Shown piece after piece: positions 23,459 through 34,961 of a stretch of DNA of 64,000 nt. How positions within the stretch are numbered: position 1 is the stretch's first letter; each line of letters opens with the position of its first letter. Both the position numbers and the translations under genes were made by a program. Under the pieces are notes generated by a model. It did no database searches and was not told the origin of the DNA. It saw nothing but the letters and a program-made list of their open reading frames with translations. The stretch is from positions 1-64,000 of the forward strand of contig JAHLEZ010000026.1 in assembly GCA_020726505.1 (NCBI GenBank). The letters are read 5' to 3'. The stretch comes from Leptodontidium sp. MPI-SDFR-AT-0119 (lineage: Eukaryota; Ascomycota; Leotiomycetes; Helotiales; Leptodontidiaceae).

Positions 23459-25429
23459 TGTGACGGTTAGGAGCGCCTAGAGCCTCATTTCCGGTATGCC
23501 AGCGAACTGAGCCTTACCGAGATTAATTGGCCCCATGGCGCTTTCCCTTTTTATATATAGAACTCTTCTTTCCTTACCTTCTTTCTTACTTAGTTATAAA
23601 TTCTAAGAGACTCTTATTATCTTTATATATCGTGTATTAATATGTAAGGCCGCTATTACTCGTGATTATTATCTTTATAAAGTAAGTGTTATATTATCTA
23701 TAACTCTTTTTAAACTCGTTTAGGAAGATAGCAAATATCCTCCCCCCCGAATTCCCTTGTAAGTAGTTACTACGGAACTAGCTCGATATAAGGAAGGCTT
23801 ATACTAAGTAATAGTTCTTAACGAATGACACCTAAGTTCACTACACCCCTCGTAAAATCAATAAAAGCCTCGCCTTTCTCCTCTTCTTCGTTATAAAACC
23901 GAAAAAACTAATAACCCCTTTTCACTAGGTCTCTTCCTCTAACCCGCCGAATCAAGCCAAAGGTTGTTCCTCCTCTAGTAGAGTAATCTCCTGCTAAAGA
24001 CGCCGATATGTCGACTGCCTTTTCCTCCGTCCCCCCGCCTCGCTTTCCCGATACTAACACCCTTAAAGTTAATACTTCCTTTAATATACTTAGTGTTAAC
24101 CCTAGCCAAGTAACAAGTCAAGACACGCCAGGGAGTAGTATAAAGCCTACGAGAACACACACAGGAGAAACAATTATTAAGAGTCGACTTTGTATCTTAG
24201 AAGAGCTACTTACGGAGACTCGTATAAAGAACTAGTAATTAAAGATATCTCTTTAACAACAGCGGCTTATTACTAGCGAGCCGCTAATACGTAAATCCGC
24301 CCCTAAATCTATGACTTTCTAAGATGAAGGTACATCCCTTCATCCCTTAATTAAGGAAACTCCTTGCCCCAAGTTAAACAAAGGCAAAGGCAAGGTATAA
24401 AGTACATCTACACCTAAACTTAGTAGTCTACTAGATAATAACGACGACAATAGTGGAGACGATTTCCGGCCTTACTGTATTCCTCGTCCTTAGATCTCTT
24501 AACGTTCTCGTTCTCCCTCCCTCTCTTATCTCTCTATAATGTCTATAGCAACTCGTATTAAGAAGATCCCTAACCTATAAAGAAGACTCAACGCCTTCAA
24601 TAACTCCTACGCTAAGAAAGACCAAGTTGACTCTCGCTTACTATCTATAGAGTTGCGGCCGCTAGACGACGTTAACGCGCTAGTGGCAGATGTTAAGCTT
24701 ACTACCCTTATACTAACATTCTCCGTTATATAACAAATACTAAAAGCTAATTATACTGCGCTCTCCTTATAGGCTCCACGTAAGTAAGCTTTATCGGATT
24801 CCCTGGGCAAATTTAGTATAAAAAGCGATCTCTTACTTTACGACGGCCGCCTTTTGGTTCCTAATGTTAATTACTTCTAAACCCTCTTTATTAGAGAGGT
24901 TTATAATCGAGTTACTATAGTACACCCTAATGTTAAGAAGACGATTTAAATGCTCTTTTCTTAGTACTAATAGTATAAAATTACGTTAATAGTCTAGTAA
25001 TATTGCCGTAATTATTATACTTATTAATGAATTTGAGTCCCTTAAGATAAAAAGCCTAAATTTCTTTATCTTCGTCTTATCTCGTCTTGACCTTAGGAAT
25101 ATATTATAATAAATTACTACGCCTTTACTAAATACAAGTATAGATTTGATAATATTCTTATCTTTATAAATAAATTTAATAAATATATTATTAATATCTC
25201 TTACTAAAAGATAACAAATACACGGAACTTAACTATTATATACATTTACTATATATATCGTTACTTCGGCGCTTCTTTAATTATTACTTTTAATAAAGGT
25301 TCTTAGTTTGTCTTTAAGTTTTAGATTACCCTTTATAAAATCCTCGAAACTAAGAGATAGTTGTCTACTACTAATCACTTATAAACAAATAATTAGACTA
25401 AAGTTTATAACTAATACCTAGCTAAACTA
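23459..25429 (+). mobile_element. RIP-decayed gypsy-type retrotransposon with internal deletion, integrase recognisable
   Basis: LTR-like start tgtgacggttaggagcgcc at 23459, with a TATA-like stretch (ttatatatag) near 23555. A short gag-like frame starts at 24008. From about 24750 the plus strand, read through stops, shows a gypsy pol C-terminus: LLLYDGRLLVPNVNYF, REVYNRVTIVHPNVKKTI (the HHCC-side region), YCRNYYTY, then core elements resembling HFGAPLTIISDRGSQF and the TDGQTE segment near 25270-25400. The RT and RNase H part is too short to fit between gag and integrase, so an internal deletion is inferred. It ends where the decayed LTR fragment of another element begins. Confidence 0.7.
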
Positions 25430-25678
25430 GGATTACGAGCTTACGCACTTTATAAGATTATCTAATAAGGCTTATATTCGAAATCAAAGATTTATATAAA
25501 TAAAATAGTTTCTTAAATAATAAAGCTTTGTATATAAATTTATATAGTAATTTAATTATTGCTTATAACGTTTCAATTCCTATTAAGAACCACACCTCTT
25601 ATAATCTTACTTCTTAACTAATACTACTAATCGACGAGCCTGTACGCCGCGTACTACTCAAAAACAGGAACGTTACAT
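25430..25678 (-). mobile_element. RIP-decayed copy of the LTR-like repeat at 63731
   Basis: The reverse complement of this segment begins tgtaacgttcctg and aligns along about 240 bp with the sequence starting at 63731. It carries the same ggtacgcgg/gtacaggctcgtcg and aagaagtaa landmarks. Differences are mainly G-to-A and C-to-T in this copy, which is what RIP leaves. The left (25430) limit is approximate. Confidence 0.8.
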
Positions 25679-26999
25679 GAGGCTAGGTAGGCATAAACTT
25701 TCATATGATACCGACCCGAGCCGGCAACGCGATTTCACTACTGCTTTTATATATAATAATATATAGTGTAATAAATTGGTATAGAATAAATTTTCCACGC
25801 TAATTTGCGATATAATATAGTATTTTATGCTATCCACGTGAATAATAAATTATTTTACTAATTTGCGAGGTAACTTTGCTAATAGTTTGGACTTCAATGT
25901 AAGATTTCAGCTTGCTCTGGGGTTCGTGGGGCTGGGGTCTTGTATTTTATTTCAGCGTAGTCCGATTCGCAGTACTGCTATTCAGCCTATACTTCGTTAA
26001 AAGCAAGGGTGTGGAGCCAGATTTTGACTCCACGATTTCTATAAATACAATAAGGGCTGCCACTTCAAAAACTGGACATCTATTCTACAGTATCCTCAGA
26101 CATTTAGGTCTCTTTCTTTTTCCTAGTGAATAGGGGTTTCACGATTTGCGCAATCATCAAACCCCTGTTGGCCTGGATTCAGGGATGTGTCACGTATGGA
26201 GACCAGCAACCATGGAGTAATCAGTCTCGAACAGCGGATCAAGGGATTTATATGATAGATTTTGACAGATTGTCAGATGGATTCTGCTGGTATTAATTCT
26301 GATTAGCGAGAGAAACTGATCCCAAATCCCTCTTAAAATGACTGTTTGCTATTTGACCTTCTCGAATACAACGAGTCTCGTTACCCAGCGATATAATAGA
26401 ACTGATAAAATAGCTCCGATCATGTCCATAATATAATTCGTTTCTTGTGTCGGCTGCCGCCTCCGTTGGCAGGGAGTCCTTGGATAACGCCATTGCATGC
26501 CAACATACCTCCATTAACCAAAAAGTTGCGGTGCACCATAAAAGCCCGCATTGCCGAATTCTCCTGTGGTAGCCCGTCGGATTTGTATGCGATATCAGTC
26601 TAGTACAGGGAGCACCAATATTGCAGCTCAGAATGTCTCCGGTAGTGATGCATATCGGCAGCAACTCCGAGGTAGAGTATGGGGTTTCCTGCATGAGATC
26701 AGCGTTGAGACGCTGGCTTTATTAGCACTGCCTTGTATGTCTTTGCCAGCAAGAATAAGTGCTTGAGCTGAGATACATAGTGCACCGCATTGAAGTCACA
26801 GCTTTGAAGTCACAGCTTGACGACCCCAGATGCGCTGAGAAGGCATGCCCAGGAAATTCGAAGGGCAATGATCCGAACAAGAACTTCCTCAACTGCTCAT
26901 GGTGCTTCATGCTTGCATCTTTACTGTCCATGGCTAAACCATCATCGCTGTTGGAATATTAGCTGCTCATCGCAGCCATGATATTCCTCGAACTTGCGC
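25679..26999. other. Intergenic, AT-rich then normal; one unexplained ORF
   Basis: AT-rich to about 25870, normal afterwards. A 133-codon minus-strand frame at 26293-26694 has no start context, splice partner or motif I recognise. An overlapping frame in the same region is also long but broken by stops. I call no gene here. Confidence 0.35.
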
Positions 27000-29900
27000 T
27001 CAAAACACCATCCCCAGCACCACCTTTCCCACAAGACAAATCACATACATCCCCAACAACTCCTCCCGATCATAAAGCGGCATCCAGTAAAATGTAATCA
27101 TTCCCACCCCACTCCACAACCCAAAAGTAAAATACAACGAAAATGAAACCTTACAAAACCACTTCATCATCGTTTTAAATGGCACAGGCGGCACCCAATT
27201 ACTCACCTTCCAAAACCACTTCCACCGCCCATTCGGGTCCCAATCCGGTCTATACGTCGCCATCCACGCCGTATGCACAAACGAATTTAACCCATTTTCG
27301 ACCCATTTCCGCTTCTTCAAGGAATAGAGGCCGTAGAAGCAGTAGAAGAGTGTGGAGAGGGAGTTTTCGTCACCGAAGAAGTGGCGGAGGAGGAGACGCT
27401 CGAGATAGCTGGTGAGAAAGTAGATGAAGTCGCCGATGACGATGAGGCGGTCGGAGTACTGTTCTGGGTTTTGGGGGCGGGAGATGCTTAGATCTTGGGG
27501 ATCGTGGCTGCGGTGGAGGGTGAATTCGCCAGTGAGGAGGGCACCGCCGATCTGGTCTTTTGAGGTTTGTGACTGCGACGTTTCAGGCTCCTGAATCTCA
27601 TCGGAGTGATCATCTTCGGTGTTGATATATGTGAGCGTCAAAGCGCAATCGAAGTTTAAGAAGTACTTGTCGCCGAACACGCGGTCGATGATGAAACGAG
27701 CGCCGCGCGTTTGCAGCGATTTGGAGACCACAATACACCACAAACTGGCTGAGGCATTGATCTCATTTGCGCCTGGAGTTTGCAGCGCTCGAACGTCATA
27801 GTGCTTCACACAGGGCTTGCCATCCTTCTGACCCGGCAAGGCTAACCGAAAGCTCTGAGCTCTGGACGCAGATGAGAGTAGGTAGAATGGCAGCGGCTTG
27901 CACCCCTTCTTGGTCTCAAACGTGAATCCCAGAGGCCCTAGCTTGAGCGTATGATTTCCTTCAAATTTTGCTTTCGCAATCTCGCGTGGTATCCACGCAT
28001 CGACCTTGCATGAGCCAAGCCTAGTGCAGTTCGAAAACAGCAGCTCGGCAGGCAGAGACTCGAGACTGTAAAAGAGCTGTTTCATGCGTGCGTCGGCGGT
28101 CTTCTTTTGGGATATGGCGTTGGCGTTCAGACAGGACATGTTCATGAGAATAAGCGGGATGTCCTCTGATTGAGTGGTGGTCCGTGATTGCAAAGCATGA
28201 TGTGCCTTGACAAATCTAGCAGCTCGACCAGCCTTGACATGTTAGCGAGATGCCCGCATGGTAGTGCAATAATACCAACCGGCGTTCGAGCATAGTCTTG
28301 GTACTCCTCAACGTGCAAAGTCTGCTTCATGTGCTCATATATCTGAGATCTCACAGTTTCTCGCAACGGTTCAGCATCTCCTCGCACTCTCCGATCCACT
28401 TTGGCTTTCATCTCAGCCTTGTGCTTACGAGGCAGCACATCCCTCAGATCTCGCCTGATCACCTCTGGAATCCAGTGAATGAACATATCCCGCCAAGCAC
28501 CCCAAGAAAGATCGCTATCGTCGAAATGTGGCCATAGCGTCCTGAGAAATGCGAAAGAACCATTGAGCGGGAAAATGATGTGTCCTGAGAGTATGCCTTC
28601 TTGCAGAGTCCAGGCTCTTCCCATCCAATTTGACGCGTAGATACTGCTGACTGTGTCTAATAGATGCTCGTCCGATGGAGCATAATAGGTAGGTCGTCCG
28701 CCACGCGCAAGAGAGCTAGGCCGGCGTCCTCCATCGAGAGATTGCAATGCCTTGTCAAAGACGAGGGTATACCGTGCTGCAGCGTAGATAAGATTCATCG
28801 ATTCGATGACTTGGCTTCGTAAGTCTGCATGTTCTGGTGCTTGCGGTATGCAGAAACTATCGAGCCAGAAGTACTGATATGTGCGGCTCGGTGGTTCGAT
28901 CTCTCCAGTCAATGGCGTGGTTTTCTGCCCATTGATGAGCCAGCCTATAAGACCCCATCGATCCATGCCGGTCGGTATTATGGAGATGACTTCTTCGAGG
29001 TACTTCAGCTGGCATTTAGGGAGTGCGTTTCGCGAGGAGCCAAATTGTCGATCCGCCCAGACGTGAGAGATGGCAATATAGATTGTGGCTGGTGTATAAG
29101 GCACTACTTCCAGCATTGTCTTTCCTGTATCTGACCAGGTGACCCTCACTAACGGAATGCCTCCACCGGCTATTATCCGGTTTATATGCTCGATGGGAAC
29201 CGGGATATCTTCGCATAAGCATTCGGCGGTACGATGTATTGGATCGGACAAGCTGCTGGAGACTTGACAGCGACTGGAGTCACACCTCGAGTGATCCTCA
29301 ATCCTGCTGCGAGGTGGATCAAACGATGACAGGAAGTACATTGCGGGGTAGAACAGAGGCGCAGACTCGAATAGATTCAGCCTCTTCTCGCACCATCCAT
29401 TCTCAATCATCCTCCGCATCAGAAACCTCGTCGTCACGGATAATGTGGGAATGGCTGGCGTGATCTTGATCTTGCAATGATCCAATGCGTGAGCAACAAC
29501 ATAAAGAAGCATGTGCACCGAGAGCAAGACCTTCGCAATGATGTTGTCCTCATCATCGAGTTCGATGCACATGAGATCCATAGCCACAGCGGCACGGTTC
29601 GCGCTTTCGAATTTCTTTTTCATAGCGTTTCTGAGTGCCTCGAATCTCTCCGCCGACAGCTTGAGATCCAGTTGCTCCCACCGAGCTTTCAGCTTTTCCA
29701 GGTACCACTCAGGAATGCGAGCGTCGATGGATTTCTCCGCGGATCCATCCTTTGAGAGAGTCATAAAGTCTTCATGCTTGATGTCTTGGTCCAGCGCTTC
29801 AGACGCCAAGCCAAAGAACAACCATGACTGGATGGCCGACGCAAATGCGCAAGCAATTGAGGACTTGGCTGCTGCATCGTTATTCTCGGTTTGAGCATCT

Positions 29901-30052
29901 TTGCGTGAGATTACTTGGTTAAACTCATCGGTTAATGCGGTCGTGAAGCCTGAGAAATATGCCTGTGTTCCCACGGAGTATTGAGTTCTCGTGATCAGAG
30001 GTACCTGCACCGGCTCGAGGCTTGAGTCTCGTGGATATGGACAACAGAACAT
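27000..30052 (-). CDS. HET-like domain protein with C-terminal membrane segments
   Basis: Large fungal HET-type protein of about 1001 residues. Two exons (28280-30052 and 27000-28232) are joined by a 47-nt intron with branch point gctaac. The junction joins YQDYARTP to AGRAARF and keeps the frame. The HET-like core lies at about residues 330-480: IYIAISHVWAD, then YFWLDSFCIPQA, VIESMNLIYAAARYTLVFD and NWMGRAWTLQEG, equivalent to the SHCWG, WID-CCI and RGWTLQE motifs. After the intron comes RTTTQSEDIPLIL, a conserved post-HET motif. The C-terminus has at least two hydrophobic segments (about 945-970 and 980-1001), so the tail is probably membrane-anchored. The expected role is non-self recognition or stress signalling, but no trigger is known. 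Looks intact. Confidence 0.8.
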
Positions 30053-30613
30053 GTTGACGAGGAGACCAAGTCCATATATACTCCAATGGCGCGTATGTGA
30101 AGAGGTGCAGATAAATAGTGGCTCAAGTTAAAAGAGTGGTTGGAGGAGTGTATAGGTCGAGTGCTGGTGCTGCGCTCGAAGGGACAACTGGTTCTAGAGC
30201 CTTCCAAGGCACGTGACCGTCAAGTGATGGTTGCCCAACAGCTGCCTCTTGACGTCTCCATCCGTCCATTCACATCACGATCGCGAGGAGGCCAGGGAAT
30301 TGAAGTAGTACGTCATTTCAAGCAGGGCTCAAAACAATTTGAAGGAGAAGCTAGAAGTGAGAAGCTAGAGGTGAGAAGCCAGAAGTGAAAAGCTAGAATT
30401 GAAAAGCCAGGTTGGTTGTTGGCTGCCATACCCAGCTACAGTTATTACAGTGTTGAAATAATAAGGTTTACCGAGATTACCGTAACACGATGCAGCTGAC
30501 TGAGGTCTTTACTCGCTTGATTAGATGAGGTATCAGCTTACAACCAATATCCTCAGTAATAAGTTCTAAGAACCTATGTACTCTTAAGAGTAGTAGGTAT
30601 CCTAGGAGTTAAG
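30053..30613. other. Intergenic, 5' of HET-like gene
   Basis: Presumed promoter of the minus-strand gene. Contains a short direct repeat of gaagctagaa(gt)tga-type units at about 30349-30405. Nothing else recognised. Confidence 0.4.
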
Positions 30614-30914
30614 TGTTACGACCTCCGACGCGCCTCGTATTCTAACCGACACGGCTCGTAGCATCGCTAGCTATGCGATGGAGCTAAGCCTAATAGGGAA
30701 AACTAGGTGGCGAGCATGCGATATGTTAATATAAATAGCCCCCGACTGCGCCAGACCCTATCAAGAGGGTCCTTCGTGTATTTATACTCGAGCTCTCTCT
30801 TATAGAGAGCTTTCCTTTTCTCCTTATCTTTTCTTCTCGATTCTAAGCGTAGTATTAGGCCTAAATACAAAGCTAGAGTCTACTCGCCGTATCAACCTCT
30901 TGCCAGCCGTAACA
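30614..30914. mobile_element. Solo LTR with TTAAG target duplication, 301 bp
   Basis: Starts TGTTACG and ends CGTAACA (perfect 7-bp inverted tips), flanked on both sides by the 5-bp direct repeat TTAAG. Inside are a TATA-like aatataaatag near 30730 and a hairpin (gctctctcttatagagagc, near 30791), as expected for promoter and RNA-end signals in an LTR. No internal element is attached. The sequence is only mildly AT-rich, so it is little or not RIP-mutated and probably relatively young. Confidence 0.92.
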
Positions 30915-31591
30915 TTAAGCTCCCAGGAACGTATTGGCTCCCAGGGGTATCTCTTTTTCTAGTATAATGGGGCCTATTAACTTATGATATTAGTATCAAA
31001 CACATTTCGCCTTATAAACTCATAAATCGGTCAGATCTAGTGCTAAAGTTACTCTACGAAAATAAGAAGTTATTATTAGCCTTATGCTAATTAGGGCGCG
31101 CTATAATACCCGACATCGCCACATGAATCGATACCTCCTAAAATAAGTAAATAAGCGTCCCTGGTTAATTTATTATATTATAAACTCATGGTAAAATGTA
31201 CGATCAGCTTCCAACTCGGCTTCCTCTTTGTAAACTCTTTGAGGTATGCTCAGCCACAGTGCCAAGCCACACTAGACTAGTTATGATTGGCCTGTTTCTT
31301 TGTCATCATAAGTAGCCTATTCACGTATTTCCTGTTGCCTAAGGATTTGGTCGGCCATCAACGATATTCCCGTAATATCGTTTAACTAGCTCTGAAATAC
31401 ATCCTCTGGTGCTTCTTCAAAGATCTTCTTTACTCTTTAGGATGAGCACTGTTGCTAATTAGTGTTAATGATAGTCCAGACAGTTTTCGTCCTTTCCGAA
31501 AAGACAGTTCAGCAGCGAGTCCATGTTTAACAACCGAAATCATCGAACATTAGCACTCTTGCTGCGTTAGAGCCTGAGTCTATCTTCCAAA
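30915..31591. other. Intergenic, 5' of HET gene
   Basis: Moderately AT-rich from 30960 to about 31190, normal after that. Presumed promoter at the right end. No gene recognised. Confidence 0.4.
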
Positions 31592-33287
31592 ATGCGTCTT
31601 CTACACACCACTTCTCTCAGCTTGAACGAATACCATGGCGATAAAGTCCCAAAATATGCAATCCTTTCTCACTGTTGGAACGAGTCTGGGGAAGTCACCT
31701 TCGACGCCTTTCAGTCTGGGAAAGGTGTTGAACTGTCCGGGCACTCCAATATCGAAGGAGCTTGTTCAAAAGCTGCCAAGGACGGCTGGGAATTTGTTTG
31801 GATCGACTCTTGCTGCATAAATAAGGATAGCAGTTCCGAGCTATCAGAAGCAATCAACTCGATGTTTAGGTGGTATCGAGAAGCAGAAATTTGCTATGTC
31901 TACATGGCTGATGTTCTTATCACCACCAATAATAATGACAAAAGAGACTCACAATTACGAAAAAGTAAGTTGTTCACCAGGGGTTGGACTCTCCAAGAAT
32001 TGCTGGCACCGAAGGTGGCCTTCTTCGACCGCGAATGGAACGCTATTGGTCAAAAGGACGATCTACATGACTTGCTATCATCTATAACTGGTGTCCAAGA
32101 TCTTAACAAGTTTGAGGACGCCTGTGTTGCGGTCAAGATGTCTTGGGCCTCAAAGGGAAACACTACGAGAATCGAAGATGAGGCTTATTGTCTCATGGGA
32201 CTTTTTGGTGTGTATATGACGCCAATATATGGAGAGGGAACAAATGCGTTTCTTAGACTCCTGGAATGTACAAAGGAGCAATCTCCCATGGTCTAGAGGA
32301 CCCTATTGGATGACCAACAAAAGCTTACGTCTGGAATGGGCACTTGTTTCCCCGCATGAGGCAAAAATACACCATCGTGTTGTGCCTCATCGAAGCACGT
32401 TTTTAGCACCCCTCGACTGTTCGCGGGTTTCAAACCCTGATGATCCCTTGGCAATATCTTTGCAAGACATAGGCTATGGCCAATTTGCAAGAATCTTAAG
32501 CGGATCCCTAGCTTCTATGGATATGTCTTCAGAGGGTCCATTTCCTAGTCTTCGGGGTTCCATACACCCTCAAGCCATACAACATTCCTATAGAGAAAAG
32601 TACGTCTTACGGAGAAATAGTGCTCCATCATATGCATCTTCGCCAAGGATATATCCACGGGGTAGTTCAGTAACTAGTCCAGAATACGACTCCGATGTTG
32701 AGTCCGACGGCGACTCCCTCCCATACTCGGGGCCCAGAAGATATCCTGAATTTGTGCCTGGAACTCAAGTAATTTTCGTGAAGCAAGATGCAAGCCATGT
32801 TGGAGGGAAGTTATACTTCAAAATATGGACGAAGCAACTCCTCCAAAATGGATTCAAGTTCTGCTTAGATGCTGCGCATAGTTATATTCTGCAAGAAAAG
32901 GGCGACGATAAAGGCGCCAGTCATTGGGGGAAAACATCTACCGACAATCAAGAACTGTGTCTCAGGTCCGATTATGGGGCAGCAGCAATCCTCTTCTCCC
33001 ACGAAATTCTGGGACACTTCGTAGTCGTTCTCACCACTTGGCTGAACGAGCCTGGAGTTTGTATTTCCTCGGAGAATAAGAGTTTGGAGAAGATCGTGAA
33101 TGATCATTTGTCGACCCCCGATTGGACGTGGGATGGGCATCACAGCAGGGATGAAATCTTATCTTCTGGGAAAGAGCTTGTAGCAACTTTACGAGGCGAA
33201 CCAAGCAAGAAAGTCGACCAAACTCGAATTGAATGGAATTTGGACTTCGAGCTTGTAGATTCGAGTGGGGGTTGTGTTGTGAGTTGA
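31592..33287 (+). pseudogene. HET-domain gene (HET-E/HET-D type N-terminus), frameshifted
   Basis: The first 230 residues are a well-preserved HET domain: MRLLHTTSL start, YAILSHCWN, WEFVWIDSCCINKDSSSELSEAIN, RGWTLQELLAP, MSWASKGNTTRIEDEAYCLMGLF and YGEGTNAF. This is the layout of vegetative-incompatibility proteins such as HET-E. The frame then closes with LLECTKEQSPMV and a TAG (32294-32296). The usual continuation is found in the +1 frame (to 33287): PYWMTNKSLRLEW, LDCSR, ISLQDIGYGQFAR and a long tail to residue about 560. The segment normally linking the two parts appears to be missing, and no credible intron bridges them. So either the gene is a deletion-frameshift pseudogene, or only a HET-only 234-residue protein is made. 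No NACHT or WD repeats follow. Confidence 0.75.
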
Positions 33288-34469
33288 TTTAATATGAGTT
33301 CAAATGCAGTTTTCGACTACTGTATTATCTTGTATTATATACATCAAGAAGCTCTGATGACCGAAGAGTTAGGGGTTTATAGAACTAGCATTTAGGAGAA
33401 AAGAACGAAGAGAAGATACAATTTAGAGCTAGATTCTAGTATGTTTGTTGACCAATCGAAATCTTTGGGTAGACGTTCTTTTTTTCGCTCTGTGATAAAA
33501 TAGATATATCTCCGATAACCAGCGAGGTGACTAATTCCCCAGCCAGATGCTACGATTCACGCTGCAACAACTCAGGGCAGAGTAAATAAGCGAATGCAAG
33601 ACCTTAGAATGGTTTGCATAAAAGGTGGGTCAAAAAACTTTGAATATTCCGCATTGAAGCCAATTTCGAACTTTATTATATCGTTCCCCAGAAATTTTTA
33701 AAATTAATAAATCGTATTTTTGTCTCTTGACAGAGTGCGTCTCTGGATAGACGTTACTCTGTCAATGCGAGCTTGTGGTGGTGGTCCGCGTACTTCAGGT
33801 GCCCACTCAAGTTGTATACTATATCACGATATAAACAAGTAAAAATACCCGTATACTCAGGATTTTTTTTCCGTTTCTCTGGTTCTGTTTTAGTCTCTGG
33901 AGATGAGCGACTGCTGCTTTAACCTGAGCTGAGAGTGAGGATACCTGAGCGGAGGGTGAGCATGCTTGAGTAAAGCCTGAGCACCTGAGCAGAGCCTGAG
34001 CCCAGCCTGAGCTCGCGCTTTGGAACCCATTTTGGCTGCCTCTGTGGCTAGGCTATAATTTCCTCACCGAATTTTGCTTAAAAACGCCTTGTACTGTACT
34101 TCTGCACGTGAGATGATGCCGAGCCGGGCTACAAGGATCACCTGTCATTTTTGGATACAGGGTCACGCGGCTCAAGGTAAGACAACATCTCAAGATCTAA
34201 CCCCAAAGTTGAAATGTGACCACTATCTCAGAACGAAATAAGTCATATCTAATTCTATCGCTACAAGAAACCACATGTCAGTTGCACGCGACGCTGTCAT
34301 GGGTGTCCCCAATCCGTTTGGTCAGCGAACATTTGGGAAGGCAAATCTTGAACAATCCTATAATACTAAGAGAAGTATCGCACCCTCTTGGAGATAGTTT
34401 AGTTTTATATTATTGACACATTTTCGCCGTTTACGACTCAATAACTTTTATTTTCTTGAATAGGCGAGC
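33288..34469. other. Intergenic with cctgagc minisatellite
   Basis: A degenerate run of cctgagc-type 7-mers lies at about 33918-34012. The rest is unremarkable; the 3' region of the HET gene is at the left. Confidence 0.45.
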
Positions 34470-34961
34470 ATGGCAATCTTGAGTGATCGCGACCAAGTAC
34501 AACGAGAAATCGCTGCCGGCGGCTGGGATATACTCTGGGGAGACATGATCAACGAACTCGATGCCATAACATTCCTCGTGTCTCTTCCCACCGGCACCAC
34601 TGCAGCCTGGGCTGCTGAACAGGTCGAGATTCAGCTACAGAAGTTTGCACAAAGTTCCACGGATGTCTCTACCGATGTCCTTGACCAAGCTACCCTCATT
34701 CTAGAAGGCATCGTGCAAGGAAAGTGGCTTGGGAAATGGGATATCAACGGGTTGGAAATCAAAAGCGGAATTGCCACATACCATCGATGGTTCAAGTTTG
34801 GACTTGGCAGATTCCATCTAGGGGGCAAGAAGAGGCTGGTGAATAACTATCAACCATACATTGGATTGCGCGTCGCACAACCTCTTCCTTTGAAAGGAAC
34901 CCCTGCAGCGCCGAAGCAAGTACATCAGACGGATCCGGTTGTTGGTAAAGCTAAACCTTAG
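34470..34961 (+). CDS. Hypothetical protein, 163 residues
   Basis: Single open frame without introns. It starts with MAILSDRDQVQREIAAGGWDIL and ends with VVGKAKP. Tryptophan-containing, soluble composition with no signal peptide, membrane segment or motif I recognise. The central part could be helical (WAAEQVEIQLQKFAQ). Codon use looks like its neighbours, and the frame is the longest in a 3-kb stretch. The function is unknown, and a chance frame cannot be fully excluded. Confidence 0.5.
   Translation: MAILSDRDQVQREIAAGGWDILWGDMINELDAITFLVSLPTGTTAAWAAEQVEIQLQKFAQSSTDVSTDVLDQATLILEGIVQGKWLGKWDINGLEIKSGIATYHRWFKFGLGRFHLGGKKRLVNNYQPYIGLRVAQPLPLKGTPAAPKQVHQTDPVVGKAKP

Noticed and set aside
26293..26694. 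133-codon minus-strand ORF
   Set aside because: No motif, no splice context, and the alternative frame is just as protein-like; not enough to call a gene.
32235..32300. 30-nt intron (gtacaa...ctag) joining the two HET frames
   Set aside because: The join creates TAG at the junction, and a conserved linker of tens of residues would still be missing.
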